In this document: one piece after another, positions 56,917-64,000 of the stretch
Layout: the number at the start of each line of letters is the position of its first letter
How positions within the stretch are numbered: the stretch's first letter is position 1
NCBI RefSeq assembly: GCF_000153105.1
Contig: NZ_CH672376.1
Span: 4,117,315 to 4,181,314 of the forward strand
Direction of reading: 5' to 3'
Length of the DNA: 64,000 bases
Source: Blastopirellula marina DSM 3645
GTDB lineage: Bacteria > Planctomycetota > Planctomycetia > Pirellulales > Pirellulaceae
Position numbers and translations under genes: made by a program
The notes under the pieces: model-generated
The model's database searches: none
Seen by the model: only the letters and a program-made list of their open reading frames with translations
Told to the model about the DNA's origin: nothing

Positions 56917-59247
56917 ATGACCACTGACAAAATCGCGATCGAATGTGAATTGGACGCGATTTGCGACGATTTCGAATCGCATTGGCAGCAAGCCGAGCGG
57001 CCGGTCATATCGCAGTATGCGACTCGTGTCGATCCATCGTTGCGAGATACGCTGCTTGTGGAGCTGATCCGTGTGGATGTCGCGTATCGCCTGCAAACGG
57101 GCGAAGATTGTTCGATTGAGGACTACCGGACGCTGATCGCCCATAGCGTCCCCCTGATCGATACGCTGTCGGCGGAGTTTTCTGGGCTCCGCGAGGAAGC
57201 ATCGCTTCCAGAACGCTTGGGACGTTTTGAATTGCTGAAGCGCGTCGGGGAAGGAAGCTTTGGGACCGTCTGGAAGGCGATCGATACCCGCTTGGACCGT
57301 GTCGTCGCCGTCAAACTGCTGCGCAACCATCTCGCTGGTTCGGCGGAGCAAGCGATGTTTGCGCGAGAAGCTCGTTCCTTGGCCAGACTAAAGCATCCCA
57401 ATGTCGTGGCCGTTCATGAATATGGAGAAATTGACGGTCGACCTTATATCGTGTCGGAGTTTATGGATGGCGAAACCTTACGGACTCGAATTTCCGCCGG
57501 ACCGCTAGCGCCGAAATCGGCCGCCAAGTTTACCGTAGACCTCGCAGATGCGCTGCAGCATTTTCATAGCAAAGGCATCGTTCACCGCGATTTGAAACCG
57601 AGCAACATCTTGTTCGATCAGTTCGGCGAGCCGTCGATCGCGGACTTTGGTTTGGCGAAATACTTGGATGGCCAAACGACGATCGCAAAAGACGGAGATC
57701 TGATCGGTACGCTCGCCTACATGAGCCCCGAACAAGCCGATGGCCGAGCGTCCGAGGTAGAACCCTCGTCTGATATTTATGCGTTAGGCGTCATCTTGTA
57801 TGAAATGTTGACCGGCGTCGCGCCGTTCAACGGCAAGGGAAAAGCGATCATTCACCAGATTCTGCGCGAAGAGCCGGAAGCCCCGCGAAAACGGAACCCA
57901 GCCATTCCCGTCGATTTAGATACCATCTGCCTAAAATGCATGGCGAAAGAAAAACGGGATCGTTACCCTTCGGCGGCTGTGTTGCTTGTCGATCTGCAGC
58001 GGTATCTTGCCGGACAACCGATCCTGGCGCGCCCGATCTCGCGACCCGTTCAGCTTTGGCGCTGGGTTCGTAAAAATCCGCTCTTTACCGGAGCGATCGG
58101 CTTCAGCGGCGTGGCGACAGCGTTGGCCGTCACGATGACCGCTTTGGCGTTCAGTCAACCTTGGGCGCCGGAGACCGGCGATCAGCGGGTCGCGTTGTCC
58201 ACAGTTCCCGCTGGGGCGACGGTCTCGTTTATTCCGCTGGACGAGCAAACCACCGAACCAGTGCCTGAGAGGATCATTCATGCGCGGCAGAAAACCCCGT
58301 TCACGCAAACGCTTCCGCCAGGCAACTATTTAGTCGTTGCGCGTTTGGAAGACGAGAATCGCTTTCACGAGGTTTACCGATTTGTTCCTAGCAAAGACCA
58401 GCAATCAGGCGCCTCCGGCGGCCCCTATGCCCATCGACGATGGAAAGTGCTTGCGGACGGTCGCATCGAATTGCCGAGAATCAAGATTCCTACCGCGGAT
58501 GGGATCACGCACGGTATGGCGCTGATCGTAGGGAGCGACGACTTTTTGATGGGCAGCGAAGGTTCGACGATGGTCCCGCCGCACCATCGCAGCGTGCCAT
58601 CCTTCTTCATAGACACGCAGGAGGTGACGGTCGCCGAGTATCGTAAATTGAATGCTAGTCATCTTGACCCGCCCAGTTTGCACTACCACGCGGTGCCTGA
58701 GGATTGGGCGATTTGCGTTTGTTGGGACGAAGCGGTCCAGCGTGCCGAACAAATTGGCAAGCGGCTTCCTGAAGAGACCGAATTTGAATATGCGGCGACC
58801 GACGGCGGACGCCTGAATCATTCGTGGGAGAGCGCGGCTACGGCGGCGGATTTGGAGCAACTCTTTCAACCACGCGACAAATTTGGTCCGGTAGGTGCGC
58901 CGGCGCAGGATCGTCTGTTAACAGAGCCTCCGGTATACGGACTTTGTTCGAATATGGCCGAATGGACGATGACTTCGGCGTCCGCCTTTTACCCCTACGG
59001 TGATTTAGCGGCAGGCGAGCTACAGAAAGCGTTACCTCACGATCTTTTCCGACATCGTATCGTACGCGGCGGCGATCGAACCGTCGGTAAAGAGGGAAAT
59101 GCGACGGTCAATGAGAGCGTGCGCAATCCGCGAAATCGGTATCCCTATCCACCGTACTTTGTCGGACGGGGAGTCAGTTTTCGTTGCGTACGCAGCGCAA
59201 AGCCGCGTCTGTTGCCGAGCGACTTTGTGCGTACCATCGACCAATAG
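56917..59247 (+). CDS. Membrane Ser/Thr protein kinase fused to a formylglycine-generating enzyme-like domain
   Basis: The 776-residue product has a short N-terminal helical region, a kinase domain (GRFELLKRVGEGSFGTVWKAI, Lys133 in VAVKLLRN, catalytic Asp225 in HRDLKPSN, DFG Asp243, GTLAYMSPEQ), one membrane helix (about residues 388-413), a PEGA-like segment (VALSTVPAGATVSFIP) and an extracytoplasmic FGE-sulfatase/SUMF1-like domain (FLMGSEGSTMVPPHHRSVPSFFIDTQEVTVAEYRKL, KRLPEETEFEYAATDGGR, SNMAEWTM, RIVRGGD, GVSFRCVRSAK). The FGE domain probably senses rather than oxidises cysteines. It is co-transcribed with the ECF sigma gene. Confidence 0.92.
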   Translation: MTTDKIAIECELDAICDDFESHWQQAERPVISQYATRVDPSLRDTLLVELIRVDVAYRLQTGEDCSIEDYRTLIAHSVPLIDTLSAEFSGLREEASLPERLGRFELLKRVGEGSFGTVWKAIDTRLDRVVAVKLLRNHLAGSAEQAMFAREARSLARLKHPNVVAVHEYGEIDGRPYIVSEFMDGETLRTRISAGPLAPKSAAKFTVDLADALQHFHSKGIVHRDLKPSNILFDQFGEPSIADFGLAKYLDGQTTIAKDGDLIGTLAYMSPEQADGRASEVEPSSDIYALGVILYEMLTGVAPFNGKGKAIIHQILREEPEAPRKRNPAIPVDLDTICLKCMAKEKRDRYPSAAVLLVDLQRYLAGQPILARPISRPVQLWRWVRKNPLFTGAIGFSGVATALAVTMTALAFSQPWAPETGDQRVALSTVPAGATVSFIPLDEQTTEPVPERIIHARQKTPFTQTLPPGNYLVVARLEDENRFHEVYRFVPSKDQQSGASGGPYAHRRWKVLADGRIELPRIKIPTADGITHGMALIVGSDDFLMGSEGSTMVPPHHRSVPSFFIDTQEVTVAEYRKLNASHLDPPSLHYHAVPEDWAICVCWDEAVQRAEQIGKRLPEETEFEYAATDGGRLNHSWESAATAADLEQLFQPRDKFGPVGAPAQDRLLTEPPVYGLCSNMAEWTMTSASAFYPYGDLAAGELQKALPHDLFRHRIVRGGDRTVGKEGNATVNESVRNPRNRYPYPPYFVGRGVSFRCVRSAKPRLLPSDFVRTIDQ

Positions 59248-59306
59248 GGCGATCTGCCTACAAAGCGAAAAGCAAATCGCGTTTCGCCAAAAGTCGTATG
59301 GTTCGT

Positions 59307-60320
59307 CTATTGCTGAAGATCGACGACCTGACCATCATCGCGAGAAGCGAGTCGCTTGAGTGCGGTTCTACTGATGGTATCAGCGATAAATTGACTTGAG
59401 CCATCGGTCAGCAAGACATTGACGCCGCCGGGATGGGCGGACGAGAGCGGGTTGTTGGCGCCATGGCCGCTGCTGACGCCCGGCTGATCGAAGGAACTGT
59501 TCGGAGCATGTCGAATAGTGGTCAGATTGAAAGCCTCCGGCGGCGCCTTCGACGGATCCAATGCGAAATGCATCATCGGTGGCGAACCGCTGGCGGCGGT
59601 CCCGGAGATCCAGCTAACGGGAAAAGCGCCGTCGGTACGATGGGGTTTCCCTTGTGAATCGTAGGCGTAATTCGACGCCTCGCCGACGCAAACGGTATTG
59701 CTGAGGCCATCGACAACATCCCGAAACTTCACTCCGTCGTTGGGCACCAGTATTCCATCTGCGGAAATCTCTCCAGTAGTGTCGGAGATGCAACATTCAT
59801 TGACACGCGCTGCCGGAAAGCCGTTGTCAGAACTAGCGCCCGAAATGCCGACATAGGATGGCTGCATATGCTCTGCAGGACTGACCGAACCCATTTTCTG
59901 CAATTCTGGCAATGGAGTCGAGGGACAGCGATAGTCAGAAATGACGATCTTGTGAAGGGTGGCGCCGTTTGACGTGCCCCAAGGGGGAGGCAGACCAATC
60001 ATTCCATTGTTCGTGGATTTCATGTCGATCAGGTCAAACAGATTCGCTTGCTCCAGATAAGGAAGCGGTCCCACCAGCCAGCTCAAGCCAATTCCATTCT
60101 GTCGTTGTGCACCAACGGGGAACTGGATGAAAGTGTCGTGATAATTGTGCAGCGCCAAGCCAAGTTGCTTGAGATTGTTCTTACATTGCATGTGGCGCGA
60201 CGCCTCACGCGCTTGTTGCACGGCAGAAAGTAACAACGCGATGAGCAATGCAATAATTGCAATCACAACAAGCAACTCGACCAGCGTAAAGCCGTTCCGT
60301 TTCGCCGAAGAACCTGACAC
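59307..60320 (-). CDS. DUF1559 prepilin-like protein
   Basis: The 337-residue product begins with [40 protein letters not shown], then [49 protein letters not shown] and the C-terminal AHPGGVNVLLTDGSSQFIADTI. A GTG at 60320 with GGGAG seven bases before it is the likely start. Unlike the other three DUF1559 genes here, no small lipoprotein follows; the gene is convergent with the kinase gene. Confidence 0.92.
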   Translation of the reverse strand: MSGSSAKRNGFTLVELLVVIAIIALLIALLLSAVQQAREASRHMQCKNNLKQLGLALHNYHDTFIQFPVGAQRQNGIGLSWLVGPLPYLEQANLFDLIDMKSTNNGMIGLPPPWGTSNGATLHKIVISDYRCPSTPLPELQKMGSVSPAEHMQPSYVGISGASSDNGFPAARVNECCISDTTGEISADGILVPNDGVKFRDVVDGLSNTVCVGEASNYAYDSQGKPHRTDGAFPVSWISGTAASGSPPMMHFALDPSKAPPEAFNLTTIRHAPNSSFDQPGVSSGHGANNPLSSAHPGGVNVLLTDGSSQFIADTISRTALKRLASRDDGQVVDLQQ

Positions 60321-60524
60321 TTGATGCTCCCGCAACTTTGGCTGACCACAAAAGGCCAAACGTATGATGATTTACCGTTACGGTATTTGATCCGCTAATT
60401 CAAACAATCACCGGCTTGGGGATGATTTAGTCACCATAATGACTAGGCGCCGATTTCCCGGGGCGAAGAAAGCTCGGTAACGCCGAGTTCGACATATTTC
60501 GCCCAATGGCGCAGACGAGGTAAG

Positions 60525-60704
60525 GTAGGCCCGGTCGGGCTCGAAGCTGGGACAGATTCTTCGGGGAAAACGCCAGTCGGCGCAGAATCCGGCGCAGTTG
60601 GTGCGCCCCCTTCTGAACTCGCCGCAGATCTGGCGTAGGTGATTGCCGTTTGGAGCGGTCTCGATACACGAACGAAGGTGCGGATTTTGGGGCTAATTGG
60701 CTGA
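60525..60704 (+). pseudogene. Decayed protein remnant A, left of the GIY-YIG gene
   Basis: Read on the plus strand from 60525, the frame gives VGPVGLEAGTDSSGKTPVGAESGAVG...DLA, one in-frame stop, then VIAVWSGLDTRTKVRILGLIG and a stop at 60702-60704. Remnant B at 61842 has the same layout without the internal stop. A 27-bp block (60579-60605) and a 16-bp block (60553-60568, CAGATTCTTCGGGGAA) are identical in both. The AGLEPxTD-like start and the final ...AWPxL...TKxxIxxLxG helix recall tails found beside planctomycete tyrosine recombinases, but I cannot confirm that. Confidence 0.55.
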
Positions 60705-60717
60705 AAATCATCACGGA

Positions 60718-61578
60718 TTAGGCGTCGCCATCCGCTCGGTAAACTTCATCTAGCGAGCGCCCCAAAGCATCTTTCCATTCGGTCCAGCCATTTGCTCGGC
60801 GTCCAAGTACGACGATTGCCGCCCGACTGGGAGAATTGAATAGGTAGTCTTGTGTAAACCGTAGATTCGCCCCCTGGTCGATGAGGACGCCGCTTTCGAT
60901 GAGCAGCGTACGAACCGGCTCAATGAGATCGATGCCGGAAGGAGTAATCTCCTTACGAGCTATCGCACCGGCTCGGACAACAAACCCATCTTCGACAAAG
61001 TTGCCTTCTGCGTCACATTCATTCGTTTTAAGGAAGAAAGACTCCGTATTCGTGCTCTTGCTAACGAGCGGTTCAAATACTGGGTAGCCTACGGTCGACA
61101 CCAGAACGTTCAGCGTATCGAAAATGTCGAGCAGATCGGCCTCCATCGGCTCAGTTACAAACGGCTTGCCAGGCTGCACGTCATTATCAATTGCGAAACG
61201 TCCTGTTTCCTTCGCCATCCGCAGGCAGTGCCATTCCAAGTATCGGATGTGTGCCTGAGTAAACGTCTGTATTCGAGAGACGACCAAGACCGCAGTCTTC
61301 CAGAAATGCTTCTTTGAATTGTGATTGTCCAGCCGTTTTCGCACATCCTCAGTCTGACCGATATAAACGATCGGCTTGGCGGATTCTTCGGACTCGCCAA
61401 ACAGAAAATAGACGGCGATATGGCCCAACTCGGCTCGCAGCTTCGCCTCCGCCAAGTCCGACCGAGGGACGACGATTGCCTGGACAGTCCGATTGGTAAA
61501 CTCAGCGATCCGTACGCCGCGTGGTTCGCCTGATGGTAGAAAGATTTGGATGGTCTTAGCGGCTGGATTGGTCATCAT
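60718..61578 (-). CDS. GIY-YIG nuclease with C-terminal DUF4357
   Basis: The 286-residue product has a GIY-YIG-like core: GHIAVYFLFGESE...PIVYIGQTEDVRKRLDNHNSKKHFWKTAVLVVS, with the arginine and asparagine positions of the family, then EWHCLRMAKETGRFAIDN (metal-binding Glu region) and a C-terminal DUF4357-like domain (LLIESGVLIDQGANLRFTQDYLFNSPSRAAIVVLGRRANGWTEWKDALGRSLDE). DUF4357 GIY-YIG proteins are usually encoded in accessory islands and are of unknown function. The ATG at 61578 is chosen; the longer frame from 61776 runs through decayed DNA. Remnants A and B flank the gene. Confidence 0.85.
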   Translation of the reverse strand: MMTNPAAKTIQIFLPSGEPRGVRIAEFTNRTVQAIVVPRSDLAEAKLRAELGHIAVYFLFGESEESAKPIVYIGQTEDVRKRLDNHNSKKHFWKTAVLVVSRIQTFTQAHIRYLEWHCLRMAKETGRFAIDNDVQPGKPFVTEPMEADLLDIFDTLNVLVSTVGYPVFEPLVSKSTNTESFFLKTNECDAEGNFVEDGFVVRAGAIARKEITPSGIDLIEPVRTLLIESGVLIDQGANLRFTQDYLFNSPSRAAIVVLGRRANGWTEWKDALGRSLDEVYRADGDA

Positions 61579-62305
61579 CAGGCGATCTTGCTTTTCGGCA
61601 TCCTGGAATTGCCCACGAAAAGTTGACAGTGGATCGGGAATTGCGTGAAGGTGGCCCGCTAGCATTAAAGGCAGGTCACCGACGATCCCTTTACGACGTC
61701 CCCAAAAAGGGAAGCGAAATCCGGCGCAGTCCGAACACGCCGCGACTCGCGACGATTTGCCGAAGATACGACCCAAGGGAGTGAAAAGCCTCTGAAATAC
61801 GAGGCAGAACCAAAATAGGCGAAGCTGCGAAAAATAAATAAGTAGGCCAGGCAGGACTCGAACGGGAAGCAGATTCTTCGGGGAAGACGGGGGTTGAGGG
61901 CGAAGGCGGCGCAGAATCCGGCGCAGTTGGTGCGCTGGATGGCGAATTTGATGAGGATCTGGCTAAGGTGATCGCCGCTTGGCCGACATTGTCCGAGACT
62001 GCCAAGACGAAGATAGTAAAGGCTCTGGGGGGGCCTAGGAAGCCAGAATAGATTCGCAGGCACCGCGAAGGTCAAATCGCACTCGAAAAAGTGCTTCCCT
62101 TAACAAAAGAGGGCGTGGGTGGGGGCGACCGCTTGAACCACGTAACCACGCTTGGGATAACGATGTTGGATCTTCGCTCGACGTTCATGCTAGGACGCTT
62201 CGTCTAGTTCTTGGGGGTTCCAAGTTGATTTACTACTGGTCGTTAGTCGAAAGCTATCGCGAGGTTTGTCAGCGAATCAAATGTTTGACCTTTCCGTTTT
62301 GGGAA
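61579..62305. other. Decayed accessory spacer (727 bp)
   Basis: It holds remnant B (61842-62051) and otherwise no accepted gene. Frames elsewhere are short or lack character. The stretch from 62052 to 62305 shows nothing recognisable. Confidence 0.5.
61842..62051 (+). pseudogene. Decayed protein remnant B, right of the GIY-YIG gene
   Basis: The plus-strand frame after a TAA at 61839-61841 reads VGQAGLEREADSSGKTGVEG...AESGAVGALDGEFDEDLAKVIAAWPTLSETAKTKIVKALGG and stops at 62049-62051; no start codon precedes it. It matches remnant A position by position. Its 5' edge, read on the minus strand, contains TTCGAGTCCTGCCTGG, like the T-loop and 3' acceptor of a tRNA, although no full tRNA can be folded here. 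This fits a remnant of an integrase tail with an attachment-site-like sequence. Confidence 0.5.
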
Positions 62306-62827
62306 TCACGTCGCTATTTTGGGTTGGGTTTCATCGCCGCAGTTGATGAAGGTGTAGGTCAGGAAGTTGATTTCCTGACGGTTTGGAACCTTTGCAAGGG
62401 TGAACTCAAATACGCGTCGTACTTCATCGGTTGATGTCGCATGAATTTCGCCACCAAGCTTCCCAGGATCGATTAGCTGAAGCTCACATCCGTGTTGTCG
62501 CGCTGCGAAGATATGCCAAAAAGTGTTGTCCTTGTCTCGTCCTGTTAATAGTGACACCAAAGGAAACCTGCCGGATTTTGTCTCGGAAGTTATTTTGTTG
62601 ATTGCGTCTTCCAGGGGCATCCACGTATCCTTGCCTTCAATTCGGTATGCCAAGAGCAAATGAATCTTTTCGAATCCTATGGGCTCGTTTTGGAATTTGT
62701 TTTGATACGGAAATGCATCAGGATCTATTAGTCCGTGCAGCTTGAGTACCGCTTCCATGCCGGATGGCGCACAAGATACGCTAAATAGTTGTCTGTGTTG
62801 CCCGAGTCCCGAGATTGTTGAATTCAT
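62306..62827 (-). CDS. Hypothetical protein (accessory region)
   Basis: I do not recognise the 173-residue product. From the ATG at 62827 it reads MNSTISGLGQHRQLFSVSC, then GMEAVLKLHGLIDPDAFPYQNKFQNEPIGFEKIHLLLAYRIEGKDTWMPLEDAINKITSE, SLLTGRDKDNTFWHIFAARQHGCELQLIDPGKLGG and ends in FINCGDETQPKIAT. It looks like a soluble mixed alpha/beta protein. The frame continues upstream into the IS200 end, so that extension was not accepted. Base composition is poorer in GC than the core genes, which suits acquired DNA. Confidence 0.5.
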   Translation of the reverse strand: MNSTISGLGQHRQLFSVSCAPSGMEAVLKLHGLIDPDAFPYQNKFQNEPIGFEKIHLLLAYRIEGKDTWMPLEDAINKITSETKSGRFPLVSLLTGRDKDNTFWHIFAARQHGCELQLIDPGKLGGEIHATSTDEVRRVFEFTLAKVPNRQEINFLTYTFINCGDETQPKIAT

Positions 62828-63000
62828 GTTTCTTTGTGCGAAAGTGGTTGACAGTACAACATCCGCTGAATGGACGTAGTTTTGTTCGGATAGTTCTCGT
62901 TGGAATCGGATCTGAGTAGAGCGTTGAAAATGGTTGATAGATTGTGTTGTATATACCGGTCGCCGAAGTAGCAATAAGGTTGGCTCTGAACTAAACAACT

Positions 63001-63570
63001 TCCGGCTGGAAGCCGGCAGGTTTAAAGATATTCGTGAGATTCGGACTGAAGTCCTCAACTCACGAAGGAGTAATTTGAAATTGGTCGCCGCCATCGCTGG
63101 GCTCGGTCCCGTCTTGGTGGCGGATATATTCCTGAATCACCTCGTCGGTCACGTTGCCGCTGGTCGCCACAAAGTACCCGCGTGCCCACAGATGCCGACC
63201 CCAATACTGTTTTTGCAAATGCCGAAACTCCATCAACAGCTTCCGTGAACTCTTCCCCTTGATGTACTGCATGATTTTGCTGGGCGCAAGATTCGGCGGG
63301 CACGACAGCAACACGTGAACATGATCTCGCGAGACCGCCCCTTCCAAGATCTCAATCTCGTTGGTGCGACAAACCTCGCGAACCAGTTCCCGCAATCGAA
63401 CGCCGACTTCCCCTGCGAGAATAGGCTTTCGATATTTGGTCACCCAGACAAAGTGGTACTTGATGTCAAAACGACTATGCGAACTGGTGCGGTATCCTTC
63501 CATTCCCCGATTTTAGCCGGAAACGGAAGAACCGAAAGGTTTCGCCTGAAGGCGAGGGTTTTAGACCCAT
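63001..63570 (-). mobile_element. IS200/IS605-type insertion sequence (tnpA only)
   Basis: The element holds one Y1 transposase gene on the minus strand and has subterminal hairpins at both ends, as expected for this family, which has no inverted repeats. At the tnpA 3' side, CCGGCT/AGCCGG (63002-63016) and a nested hairpin with outer TTCGTGAG/CTCACGAA (63031-63066) and inner GGACT/AGTCC are seen; at the 5' side TCGCCT/AGGCGA (63542-63555). No tnpB accessory gene is present. Exact ends are uncertain by some tens of bases. Confidence 0.8.
63060..63503 (-). CDS. tnpA: IS200/IS605 family transposase TnpA (Y1 HUH)
   Basis: The 147-residue enzyme cuts and joins single-stranded DNA. It carries FDIKYHFVWVTKYRKPIL at the start, the HUH metal site His61-Val-His63 in SRDHVHVLLSCPP, YIKGKSSRKLL and the catalytic tyrosine Tyr126 in TDEVIQEYIRHQ. 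Length and motifs are complete, so it may be active. The stop codon lies inside the end hairpin of the element. Confidence 0.95.
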   Translation of the reverse strand: MEGYRTSSHSRFDIKYHFVWVTKYRKPILAGEVGVRLRELVREVCRTNEIEILEGAVSRDHVHVLLSCPPNLAPSKIMQYIKGKSSRKLLMEFRHLQKQYWGRHLWARGYFVATSGNVTDEVIQEYIRHQDGTEPSDGGDQFQITPS

Positions 63571-63724
63571 CGCTTGGAAAATAAAACTGGCGTTGTCGTG
63601 TTTACACGAGTTGAATCGGGAGCTACGGGAGTGGCGAACGGAGAGAGAGCCGGTTAGAAATTTGTTAGTGGCTTGGGGGCGGAACGAGACGATCTGTTTA
63701 TTTTTGGTTTTCTAGGAGAGAGCG

Positions 63725-64000
63725 TTGCCGGCGTTGAATTGGGGCTTGATACAGGATGGCGGTGTATTGGAATCGCTGATGCACGCGATTCTTTACGCTG
63801 AGAATCCCCAGACGATATTGTTCGGTCGTCCGGGTAAGGATGCCGGACAGGATGCCCGCACGGCTGATGGGAAAATCGTCTATCAATCCAAGTATCGAGA
63901 CGGCATGGACATGAGTGAGGCCATCAAGGTGGCGCTCAAAGAACTCGAGTTTATCACGAAGTATCGTGAAAAGGACCATGCGAACTACCAGCACTGGGAA
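63725..64000 (+). CDS. Restriction-endonuclease-like N-terminus of a truncated protein, possible defence gene
   Basis: A TTG at 63725, five bases after AGGAGAG (63713-63719), opens a frame that is uninterrupted for 92 codons to the window end. The product has a PD-(D/E)xK-like pattern: Glu16 in the first helix (GGVLESLMHAILY), then LFGRPGKDAGQDAR with Asp43, and VYQSKY with the Gln54-x-Lys56 pair, followed by a helical region (SEAIKVALKELEFITKYREKDH). Such nuclease-like domains are found at the N-terminus of large NTPase-containing anti-phage proteins and of Mrr-type enzymes. What follows is outside the window, so the protein type is unknown. Confidence 0.7.
   Translation, partial: MPALNWGLIQDGGVLESLMHAILYAENPQTILFGRPGKDAGQDARTADGKIVYQSKYRDGMDMSEAIKVALKELEFITKYREKDHANYQHWE

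Noticed and set aside
61842-61880. A tRNA gene on the minus strand
   Set aside because: Only the T-loop and 3' acceptor-like bases fit; the 5' side of the T-stem does not pair and no anticodon or D arm is found.
62828-63094. N-terminal extension of the 62306 gene
   Set aside because: It reads through the end hairpins of the IS200 element and overlaps the end of tnpA; the extension is IS sequence.
63698-63994. Minus-strand frame of 98 codons at the right edge
   Set aside because: It is the shadow of the plus-strand frame with nuclease motifs, which has the ribosome binding site.

Overview
The window is chromosomal DNA from a planctomycete, most likely of the Pirellulales (Blastopirellula/Bremerella-like). 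The reasons are four DUF1559 prepilin-like proteins, small 'carboxypeptidase-regulatory-like' lipoproteins, an ECF sigma factor next to a Ser/Thr kinase, a tetrahydromethanopterin (H4MPT) C1 gene (mch) in a bacterium, a lysine-rich topoisomerase I tail, and a moderately GC-rich base composition. There is no sign of a plasmid or prophage backbone. The last 4 kb looks accessory.

Layout. 0-7 kb: the end of a DUF1559 gene with its lipoprotein partner, a bestrophin-family channel, a LamG-type secreted protein and topA. 7-19 kb: a PpiD/SurA-like membrane chaperone with a long acidic repeat insert, glgB, a degenerate RNase H-like protein, a small membrane peptide plus a stand-alone acyl carrier protein, a DJ-1 protein, a repeat-rich spacer, a second DUF1559/lipoprotein pair, a degenerate AnmK homologue and a class I amidotransferase-like protein lacking its cysteine. 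19.6-30.7 kb: the most notable block. It holds oleA, oleD and oleC (head-to-head hydrocarbon synthesis) together with a dedicated type II fatty acid synthase set (KAS II, ACP, FabZ-like dehydratase, FabI-like reductase) and two CrtI-type flavoproteins. 30.7-36 kb: a RimK-like ATP-grasp enzyme, a WD40 protein, mch and a DtxR-type regulator. 36-51 kb: mostly housekeeping genes (MarR/DinB, DnaJ-like, rnpA-yidD, a FlgI-like/HEAT lipoprotein, smc, an HTH-receiver protein, moaC, a polyprenyl synthase, nrdR, a PH-domain protein, a NodT-type outer membrane lipoprotein). 51-60 kb: a GlxA-type regulator with an isonitrile hydratase-like protein, a third DUF1559/lipoprotein pair, an M42-like peptidase, an ECF sigma/kinase-FGE pair and a fourth DUF1559 gene. 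60.4-64 kb: a GIY-YIG nuclease gene flanked by two decayed copies of one module, an unknown gene, an IS200/IS605 element, and the start of a protein with a restriction-endonuclease-like N-terminus cut by the window edge.

How genes work together. My main hypothesis is that the ole-FAS-CrtI block is one pathway. Dedicated ACP/KAS/dehydratase/reductase proteins build a chain, the two CrtI-like flavoproteins set or isomerise its double bonds, OleA joins two chains head to head, OleD reduces the product and OleC forms a beta-lactone. No oleB-like hydrolase and no dedicated ketoreductase are visible, so those steps must come from elsewhere or differ. Everything here is read by eye from sequence; no database search was run.
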